Assembly (NCBI GenBank): GCA_005406025.1
Contig: BGZK01001619.1
Location: 1-64,000, forward strand
Direction: 5' to 3'
DNA: 64,000 nucleotides
Source of the DNA: Eumeta japonica
Lineage: Eukaryota; Arthropoda; Insecta; Lepidoptera; Psychidae
Position 1 is the stretch's first letter; each line of letters starts with the position of its first letter. Under the pieces are notes generated by a model. That model worked only from the letters and a program-made list of their open reading frames with translations. It had not been told where the DNA came from and made no database searches. Shown here piece after piece: positions 55,925-64,000 of the stretch. Both the position numbers and the translations under genes were made by a program.

Positions 55925-57325
55925 TTATTGGTGTCTACTAATTTTTACTTGATAAACCTTCTGTAGTGCCGTCATGCGGTAAGCCTTAGTCAGAAGTGTC
56001 AGAGCTGGTCTTTGTGTGCTCAGTGTTGCACTGCGTACAACATACAAGTTGGCACGCACATACCAACAACCTATGTGACCGTCGCCAGATATGTTCTCAG
56101 GTAGACTGTCAACAGGGACAAATATCGCATTCCCACGATACAATCTACACTCTAGACACTTTGCTAGAACTCTTTGCGGCTCTCTCACCTATAGACTGCG
56201 CGTGTTTCGTAAACGAGAACCGATCGTCCATGATCACTCCCAGCACTGTAGCCGCGAAAACGGCTCAGTTAGTCACCCCCCATCCTCACGACAGGCGGTC
56301 TCTGTAGCCTCCCCTTGACGGTCGTAGATCAAGACTTGGCCGGCGAGAAACCCAAGCGTTTATGTCCACCCCACTCCTGGATCAGATCAAGGGCCACCCA
56401 AGACAATCCCTCGATTTCGGATCGGGATGGCGCTTCCGCCAAAACCGTTACGACGTCCGCATAGGCCATGACTTTAACTCTGACTGTGAATGGAAGCTAT
56501 AGAGAGTATCCACGAGAATGTTCTACAAGGCCAACCTTGGTTTGGTCCTAGGCCCCAGCCTAGGACCAAACCCTGTAGATATCCGATAGTCGATCTTTTC
56601 CAGACCACCTCTTTGCCAATGAACAGACGTACCTTCCTGTCAGAGAAATAGTCCATTAGTAATTTGTACAGGTTGGGCGGCAGTCCTCCCTGCTTCACTT
56701 TGGTCATAAGCATGGACCACCATGCATTGTCCACGGTCTCGCTCATATTGAGAAATATACACTGAACGTATTTTATGGCGATTCCCAAATAACCCTTAAG
56801 ATGCAGTTGATGGCAGTACTAGTTGACCTACCAGCAAGGAAACCGTGCTGGCAGGTAATTAAGTCTCTAGTCAATCTTGTTGCTAAACGTAACAATATTC
56901 GTTCTAATATCTTACCTAGGACGGAGAGCAAGGTAAGCAGGCGGTAAGCTTTTGGATCGATCACCGGCTGCCATTACCCTTAGATAAGACAAACAGGCGA
57001 CCAGTATTCCATAATCCAAGAAACCTTTAGTCACGCACTTATCATACAACCTTACAAATTTCATCTGCGCCGCTTTCCATACATGTTTCACTATTTTGCA
57101 GGTGATACCATCCAGACCCCGTGTCGTTTTGGGCAGAGACCTGACTATCTTTCCTAGCTTAGTCCCCACAAAAGGCACTGCATCCCGCCCAGATGGGACC
57201 ATCACCGCCGCCAGCTGCACCTGCATATGGTACGCCGTGTCCCGCCTTGGATCGTCATCCAGGCACAGTGCACGGAGCATTCCAGACATGGCTCCGTTAA
57301 CATCGAAAGCATAGTCCTCGACCAA
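55925..57325 (-). mobile_element. R1-clade LINE, reverse transcriptase to C terminus, decayed
   Basis: The minus-strand order is GLDGITCKIVKHVWKA, then RLYDKCVTKGFLDYG (57115-57020, family: GPDGI, then a GxFP stretch), and IDPKAYRLLTLLSVLGKILE, then RILL (56964-56895, RT motif region). Then come HGFLAGRSTSTAI (56855-56815), LPPNLYKLLMDYFSDRK (56680-56630), QGLVLG (56575-56555, motif B PQGSVLGP) and, at the 3' end, RPALTLLTKAYRMTALQKVY (56020-55960), a typical R1 C-terminal stretch. Frames change several times. The endonuclease is missing. Confidence 0.75.
56539..56572. repeat. 14-bp inverted repeat within the R1-like RT
   Basis: GGTTTGGTCCTAGG, then CCCCAG, then CCTAGGACCAAACC. Without the central extra 12 nt the coding sequence for Gly-Leu-Val-Leu-Gly-Pro-Asn would itself be a 22-nt palindrome. 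Confidence 0.85.
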
Positions 57326-58031
57326 AGATAGGCCGTGACTAAATAATGTAAGTAAAGTAATTTTGTTCGCTTTTCTATTCAGTCAAAGCTTGTCACAAAA
57401 AGAAAATAATTATCGACATAAATTGAATATCCATACAGTGACATGTTGTCATTCTAATATTTCATTGACACTAATAAGACTTTTTAAATATGTTTTTGGA
57501 CAAGGCGGAAGTACTCTTCTTCAAAAATTATATTACAAAATTTAGCGGAGTCCGTAAGTTATTTTATCATTAACATGTCCAGTGCCATGGACGAACAATT
57601 ATGTGCTTCCATTAAAGCATTTGACATTGATAATAATTTAGTTTATAAGACAATTAAGAATACCTCTTGCAAGTTATCGCTAATATTCCAAAATTGTAAA
57701 GTCTCGAAAACAAATGAAAATAATAATAATATTCTATGAGCATATGAGAGTCAACCCATAACGACTAAGCGAAAAAATGCTAATAATAAAAAATGTGCAC
57801 TCAATCTGGTGCATCAAAATGTACTTGGAATGTCAAGTTAGGAAATGTAAATTGAATTATTCATAAATTGTAATGATATTGACATATTATGTATAAAAGT
57901 GGGTACTGACCAACGTTACGAGGTGTAATGTAACATTCGCATCGAGCGTGTACGCATCGAGCATGTTTTAAAATCGGCGTAACATGCTCGTCAAAACTCT
58001 GTGCTCCGCTTTCGCCGTTAATTCACTCAAG

Positions 58032-59939
58032 ATGGCCGACAGGGAGGACGCGTTGGCATTTTTGATTTTAATTAATTATTGTTTCATCCAAATTAAGAAG
58101 AAGAAAAAACGTTACTGGACATCAAACTTATTTAAAAATAGAGGCGTATGTGGTGGTTTGTCATTGATAGCAATTTTAAAAAATCAAATGATTACTGGAC
58201 AGTATAAAAAACTTTGTACGAATGTCTCCGATCGATTTTGAAGAACTTGTGAATTTAATTGGACCAAATGTACATAAAAAGGATACAAATTATAGAAAAG
58301 CAATCAGTGTCACGGAACGATTAGCACTAACACTTCGTTTTTATGCAACAGGAGATTCCTATACTAGTATGCAATACCTTTTCAAGATATCAAAGCAACA
58401 AATAGGATTTATAGTAAAAAGAGGTAAGCGAAGCCCTTATTGGAGCATTAAAAGAATATGTAAAGGTACGTACTGTTTTAATTAAATCAGAAAAAGTAGT
58501 CATTACATATCAAATTATTTAATTAATTAAATCACCAAATTCTGATAGAAATTGTTCACTCATAGCTGGTGACCCACAGTCATTTTGATGGGACGTATTT
58601 GATGCAGGTGTTTCAGGGCTTTACTGTGGCATAGGTGAGGCTCTTGAAATTGGTTGTGTAGAGTATCCTTGTGAATAATAATTGTTAGTATTCATGCCAA
58701 CATAGTCAAATTCTCCGCGATCAGCACTAAACAATATATTTGATATGTAATGTTGCACATGTATTTTTGTTGTCTTTGAATAAGATCTTAATTTATTTGC
58801 CAAAAAAATACCATAGGCTTCACATTCGTCAAGTTTGTGCGAAGTTGACTCCGTTTGCTCGGTTCTCTTTTTTAAAATATTGAACGTAGATGCCATTATC
58901 TCTTCCGGGCTTGGAGCGACTGCTTTTTTCCTTTTTTTTGAAGGCGGAGGGCAATCATTGTTGCTTTTATTGGCAGGTGGAGGGCATTCATTGTCGCTTT
59001 TATTAGCAGGCGGAGGGCATTCATTGTCGCTTTTATTGGCAGGCGGAGGGCAATCATCAGGCGGTTGTTCTGAAGCACCTTCACGTTCACGTAGCTGAAA
59101 ATAAATATAAATCATTATTTCAGATGCCAGAAACACCGGACCAATGGCTGGTTGTAGCAAACGACTATGATACTTTGTGGAATTTTTCACATTGCTTAGG
59201 CGCAATCGACGGTAAATATATTTTACTGCAATCAGCGATCAACAGTGGAAGTGAATTTTATAGTTACAAGGGTTTCTTTAGCATCGTATTGCTGGCAGTG
59301 GTTGAGGCGAAATATAACTTTTTGTATGTAAACATTGGATGTCAAGGAAGAATATCTGATGGAGGAGTTTTTAACAACTGTGAATTAAACGAAAAACTAA
59401 AAAAATATGCACTAAACATCCCTCAACCCACTGCGTTGCCAGCAAGAACAGAAGAAATTCCGTTTTACTTTGTGGGCGATGAAGCTTTTGCGCTTTCCGA
59501 AAATATGATGAAAGTATATGCAGGATATAATGAACGTGGTTCAAAGGAAAGAATATATAACTACCGACTTTGCAGAGCTCGTAGAGTGGTGCAAAATGTG
59601 TTCGGCATATTTTCTGCAGTGTTTAGAGTTTTGCGGAAACCTATGTTGTTAGAACCGAAAACCGCGACATCTGTCGTAACAGCAATAACATGCCTTCACA
59701 ATTTTTTAAGAAAAGGTAATAATGCTCAAGTATATACCCCTGCAGGTAGCTTTGACGAAGAATCGAACGGCCAGGTCAGATTAGAAAATTAGAGAGAAAG
59801 TAACAATGACATGACTAGTATGTTACCCTTGCAAATAAGACCGCGAAGGGCTACAAGATCTGCTCACAATATTCGTAATGAAGTTGCTGAATACTGCATA
59901 CAGCAAGGGTCTGTAAGCTGGCAAGAAAATTATGCTTAA
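58032..59939 (+). pseudogene. Harbinger transposase (DDE_Tnp_4), two exons, three lesions
   Basis: Exon 1 is 58032-58465 and exon 2 is 59124-59939; the intron has GTACGT and TTTCAG ends. The N-terminal part reads MADREDALAFLILINYC, then, after a frame change, [18 protein letters not shown] and [20 protein letters not shown], a helix-turn-helix-like region. Exon 2 holds the catalytic domain: HCLGAIDGKYILLQ (first Asp), GRISDGGVFNNCELNEKL, YFVGDEAFALSENMMKVY (second Asp) and RARRVVQNVFGIFSAVFR (Glu replaced by Gln or shifted: the family has RxxVENxFG). Lesions are one extra A near 58210 (run of six), one extra A near 58425 (run of five), and an in-frame TAG at 59790-59792 where the family has Trp. 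After it the frame continues cleanly for 48 codons to TAA, ending SWQENYA. The gene is therefore probably inactive. Confidence 0.85.
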
Positions 59940-60460
59940 AATGGACTTACAGTAGCAGCAGTCGTCTGTTGTAGCACGAGGTGTAATTCTATCCAGTAGA
60001 AATATCATAGCTTTGTATGCAAACCAAGTACTATGGTATACTTCATCTGCACCTGAAATTGAAGTTGAAATTAACAAACGTCGACCCAAAGTAGTATATT
60101 TCGTGAATATCGTAATCTATGCTAGAAAAATAATTGTAAAAAAAAAAAAACCAAATTGTATCTGTTACCTTACCTTACTTGTGGGCCTATGTACTTAAAA
60201 ACTTAATAAATAATTACGTACCTTTTCTTGTACTAGTTGATTGTTTAGTTTTTTTGTTTTTCCCTCCTCAATGATGCCAGTAAACTTGTCATTTTATTTT
60301 TACATGTTTGTCTTTCGCTGTCGAGTAACGAAGCCAATCTATTCCAAGCGTCTTCTTTTTTGAGTTTGTTATAATGCTCTGGATGAGCTATGTTCCACAA
60401 CACTTCCTCTTCTCTGTATTTTTCTATAAAATACAGAGTTTTTTTTTTGTGCCACTGCAT
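58621..60460 (-). pseudogene. Harbinger MADF-type DNA-binding protein, three exons
   Basis: The second protein of PIF/Harbinger elements binds DNA and helps bring the transposase to the element ends. Exon 1 (60460-60222) holds the MADF core: LYFIEKYREEEVLWNIAHPE, then NKLKKEDAWNRLASLL, then CKNKMTSLLASLRREKQK. A run of seven A at its 3' side shifts the frame; with six the frame would reach the donor and join exon 2 correctly. Exon 2 (60052-59951) reads GADEVYHSTWFAYKAMIFLL, then DRITPRATTDD. Exon 3 (59094-58621) has three to four copies of an 11-residue unit (CPPPANKSDNE), a KKRKK basic patch that may be a nuclear signal, and a BESS-like C-terminal region (ECEAYGIFLANKLRSYSKTT). The exon 2 to exon 3 phase does not match as read, so a further small lesion is likely. 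Confidence 0.75.
58943..59060. repeat. 33-bp in-frame tandem repeat, 3.5 copies
   Basis: The unit GGCGGAGGGCATTCATTGTC, then GCTTTTATTAGCA (plus strand), encodes CPPPANKSDNE on the minus strand within exon 3 of the MADF-type gene. Copies differ by single bases. Confidence 0.9.
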
Positions 60461-60604
60461 GTTTTAAGAAATAAATACGAGAGGAACGACGTGTGATTAC
60501 TCGCGACGCACGTGCGCTCGGGACGACTTGCAAGAGCGTACTGACCGAACCGCGTAACACTCAAAGGATTCGCCAAAAAACCGACAGCCGGGTGGAGCAC
60601 TCAA

Positions 60605-60633
60605 AGCGAGCAACGAGCGGCTCGTTGCTCGCT
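60605..60633. repeat. Perfect 13-bp inverted repeat near right end of Harbinger element
   Basis: AGCGAGCAACGAG, then CGG, then its exact reverse complement. It lies about 90 bp inside the right terminus and could be a subterminal protein-binding site or a replication hairpin; function unknown. Confidence 0.85.
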
Positions 60634-63062
60634 GGTTTTACCGTAACACGACGTACTGATTGCACGAATGCTCGCGGTGTAACACGTTACATTACGCCCC
60701 GTAACGCCGGTCAGTACCCACTTTAATAGAACATTAGCTTAGACGTCTTCAGCTCATGTTTACTTACAGTATACACCAAGTAGCAAAAAGTTATACATGG
60801 CGGCTCTCTAATAATAGTTAAAAGTACTATAAAATACAAAGGACGACCAGATATCGTGAGACTATCTGTTAAGCGAACTATTGAAGTAACCTGTAAATAA
60901 CTAGAGCGGCTTATTGTATTAAGCGTATACAGGCCCCATAGTCATCATACTTCTTCGACGTCTTCGAAAAAGTAATGGAAGATTTTTATACTAAATATAT
61001 GATAATAAAAAGTTTATTGCTGTTTGCAGAGATTTTAATATAGATCTATTGCAAAATTCTTGTCTATACATTAAAACTAAATGCTTATCCCAATGTTATC
61101 ATTTAAAAAAATTATATTTGGAACCGACCAGGTTCATAGCTACTTCGTTATCCTGTCTCGATAATATATTCACGAATATTAAAGCAGAATTTCAGTCCAT
61201 TACAAATAAATTTACATCTGACCATTGTGGATAGCTGGTTATGTTTGAAAGTAATTCAAAAAAAATATAAAACATAAGATCAAAATTGTGCCTGTGAACA
61301 CTGGTCGTCTTGAGCAGTTTAGAAATAACGTACTAAAAAAGTTGTCTAACTTGTCATATTGTAAGGACCCTAATGAATTGTATGGATCACTATGGACTAT
61401 AACCAGGTTTGAATACAGCAATGTTTTTAGATCGAAACAATTACTGTTAATAATACCTTATTGTTTAATGATTGGGCGACAGGGGACATTCATACTAGCA
61501 GGCGCAGATTATAGGCACTTTATGAGGAAAAGTCATAAAACAATTGTTGTTGTTTTTGTCAATTATGTAAGAAATTATTCCAAGATATTTAAGCGTGTAT
61601 GTGCAGTCGCAAAATCACTGTTTAGCAGTAATAAAATTAAAAAAAAGACCACAGATGTGATAAATACTACTTGGTATATAATCAATAGTGAAACTGGAGA
61701 ACACACACACCATTATAAAGAATTTCAATTAAAAATTGATGAATAAATTTTAAGTAAAGACATGGAAATTGCCTTCGCTTTTGAAAAATTCTTTGCTAGA
61801 ATTCCAGTTTAAACTTCACAATCTCTAAAATCATCGCCCACTTTCGCTAAATCTTTGTTGAAGCGAGACATTGATGCTTGTAGTATTATGTTTGAACTTA
61901 CTCATTTCAAATGCAACGACGTCCTCAAAATATTCAAATATACAAATATAAAAAAAAAATTGTGATCTTGATGGCCTTCCTGTAAAAATATTGGATTAAA
62001 TGATAAACTGCACTGCTCCATGCTTAATAATGCTTTTTAATGATTGCGTTGATTTTGGTGTGTTTCCTGATCTAATGAAGCACAGTAAAGTTATTCCATT
62101 ACTTAAATTCGGTAGTACATTTGACCCTTCTAAGTTTAGACCGATATAAATACTAACGACATTCAGTAAAATTTTTAAAAAACTTATTTTAAGTCAAGTA
62201 ATGCGATATTTTTATAATAATAATTTGAACATTAAGCAATTTGGTTTCACAAAGGGTTGCTCAACAGCTGAAAACTGTGTTGGGCTTTCTCAACGAATTT
62301 TTGTTGACTGGGAGGACTCACAGGACTCAATCAGTGTCTTCTATCATTTCCAAGGCTTTTGGCTGCGTTCATCATTGATCAGGAAACTGCACCATTGTGG
62401 TGTCACGGGCCAATCACTTTAACTTCTATGTTCTTATTTAAGAAGTAAAATTCAAAGAATTGATGTTAATGGTGAGAGGTTATCGGCATCTACAGTCAAT
62501 ATGAGTGTGCCACACGGTTCCGTTCTTGGACTTTTTCTATTCTTAATTACATAAATGATCTACCACATCTTGTTAAAATTGGATAAGAGATTGTATTGTT
62601 TAAAAATGATATTTCTCTGCTTTTTGAAATTAATTAGCAACAACTAGCTTTTGAGTAAGTAAACATTACCATCTCTGAAATAGTTGAGTGGTTTAGTATT
62701 AACAATCTTCTTCTTAATAAGAGGAAACAAAACTTGTTAAATTTTCCTTGACTAGTGCTAAACTGGTTGACGCTAATGTAATAGTCAACAAGGAGATACT
62801 GGATATTGTGGATACGACCTTATTTCATGGTCTCACTTTAGATGCCAAATGGCATTGAAATTCTCAAATTACGATATTGGCGAAAATGCTTATTTCTGTA
62901 GCATATGCAGTGCAAAGAATGCGGCGACTTACAGATGATAGCACAGCGAGACTAGTTTTTATCAGTCTCATGACCTATGGAACTTCGTTATGGGGTCACG
63001 CAGCCGATATTAACACACTTTTCGTGCTGCAGAAGCGAGCTATTCGTGCTGTTTATGATTAA

Positions 63063-64000
63063 TATTTTAACTTTAGCATCACAATACATATACTAAAACA
63101 TGGTACATGTAAATAGAAACTAAAAAATGAGCGACATCCATAACATTAACACTGAATATAAAAACGATATTGCTGCTCATGAAACCCGTCTAAGCGAAGT
63201 TAGTAAATATTTAAGGACAATGTGTGCGCTTTTATAATATGATTACAGCTGAAACTCAAAACTTGCTATTTAATGAATTTAATCTTTTTGTCAAACTCAC
63301 TCATATCATAAGGGCAATTATACCGTATCTGAATATATTAATGAAAAAAACCCATGGATTTGAACTGCTCAGCTATAAGGTAGCTTCACGTTGTTTCTAA
63401 CTGTTGCACTAATTTTGTAATTACTCAATATTTTGTATCTATGAGTCAAATAAGAGCAAACCTTGAGTTTCTTGCCCATTCTTCTCAAGATGAATTAGCA
63501 TTTAGAATAGATGGTGATGTTAATATCGAAAACAATCGCTTATGACGCATTTCAAGTCTAATTTCTGTTACCTACGAAATAAAGCTATCTTTGGTTTGAT
63601 ATTGGATGTGATGGCATAACATTCGTCTTACATGGAATAATTCTGTAGCGTTTTCATATCTTATACTTACTTAAGCAATAGAGTTGTCAAAAAAATAAAA
63701 TTTACAGTCATAAGGTAATAAACGCCTTTTTGTGAAAAATAATATTCTGCAAAATATATATTCCTTTAGAATGTTATTTCTTTGTTACTACACAACCTCT
63801 CTTTTTACCCAAAAAAAAAATCAACAATTACAACCAATAACTTTAGGTTAGCTGTTGAATAAAGCCGTCCACAATTCTTTAGGTTTTCCTGATTGTTTTC
63901 CTGTATACCTTGTTTACACAAAACAGATCTAATATTAAAACAGTCTGCCTACATCTGGACAAGGACCAAGTTGTTTGTAAGTGTAACACCAAAAAGAAAT
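63063..64000. other. Right edge, no supported gene
   Basis: AT-rich. The first few hundred bases probably continue the degraded 3' region of the CR1-group LINE; nothing else is recognised. Confidence 0.45.

Larger units (their letters stand above)
57897..60723. mobile_element. PIF/Harbinger DNA transposon with both ends, 2827 bp
   Basis: The ends are AAGTGGGTACTGACC on the left and its exact reverse complement on the right. The inverted repeats continue to 38 bp with four mismatches, up to GTAATGTAAC. The target duplication is TAA (57894-57896 and 60724-60726), the 3-bp T-A-rich type usual for this superfamily. The element carries a transposase on the plus strand and a MADF-type protein on the minus strand. 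A 13-bp hairpin (AGCGAGCAACGAG) lies near the right end at 60605-60633, and CGCATCGAGC is repeated near the left end (57938 and 57953). Confidence 0.9.
57550..63062 (+). mobile_element. Second CR1-group LINE, split by a Harbinger element
   Basis: Left part (57550-57896): the ORF2 start LNLVHQNVLGMSS near 57801 and IDILCIK near 57870 match the other LINE's LVHQNIQGKKN and IDILCIT. After the insertion the endonuclease resumes at 60727 with the same AACATTAGCT sequence that follows in the other copy. Then come LERLIVLSVYRP (60902-60936), LKKLYLEPTRFIAT (61106-61150), FTSDHCG (61210-61230), the linker RLEQFRNNVLKKLSN (61308-61350), RT pieces such as KQFGFTKGCSTAENC (62235-62280) and VPHGSVLG (62508-62530), and the C terminus MAKMLISVAYAVQRMRRLTD, then LFVLQKRAIRAVYD (62877-63062). 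Many stops and indels. Confidence 0.75.

Overview
The window looks like a piece of insect nuclear genome, most likely from a moth or butterfly (Lepidoptera). It is AT-rich with long introns and GT-AG splice signals. It carries a fatty acyl-CoA reductase gene and a dense mix of insect-type transposons, including dispersed repeats I recognise as typical of lepidopteran genomes. I see no bacterial, plasmid or phage features. Species cannot be told from the sequence alone.

Host gene. The left 26.8 kb is occupied by one gene on the minus strand, a fatty acyl-CoA reductase (FAR). Seven coding exons can be read, in transcription order: 26573-26741, 21035-21128, 20573-20695, 18658-18747, 9596-9766, 6219-6334 and 422-489. 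The remaining 3' exons lie beyond the left edge. Exons 2, 3, 4, 6 and 7 are clean and join in phase. Exon 1 lacks one base in an A-run just before its donor, and exon 5 carries several frameshifts, so this copy may be a recent pseudogene.

FAR introns. They hold an R1-like LINE, a mariner fragment and a Helitron remnant (0.9-3.3 kb). They also hold two minisatellites (4.6-5.0 kb and 22.7-23.5 kb), a small terminal-inverted-repeat element (7.1-7.5 kb) and two inverted copies of a jockey-type LINE 5' region (7.8-8.5 kb and 12.7-13.5 kb). Further in are a decayed Tc1/mariner-group transposase (11.0-11.9 kb), an RTE-like LINE (14.4-16.6 kb), a jockey 3' fragment (16.6-17.6 kb) and a gypsy pol fragment (19.2-20.3 kb). 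A 975-bp foldback-like element lies at 24.96-25.93 kb.

Middle (26.8-48 kb). No recognisable host gene. There is a BEL/Pao integrase fragment (29.1-29.8 kb), short dispersed repeats, and a long CR1-group LINE with a coiled-coil ORF1 and an endonuclease/reverse-transcriptase ORF2 (36.2-40.8 kb).

Right (48-64 kb). A small three-exon candidate gene of unknown function (48.4-50.5 kb) is followed by an old, interrupted Harbinger transposase (50.9-55.4 kb) holding LINE fragments, and a second R1-like LINE (55.9-57.3 kb). A second CR1-group LINE (57.5-63.1 kb) is split by a 2.8-kb PIF/Harbinger transposon with both terminal inverted repeats and a TAA target duplication. In that transposon the transposase gene and the antisense MADF-type DNA-binding gene are interleaved: each lies partly in the other's intron.
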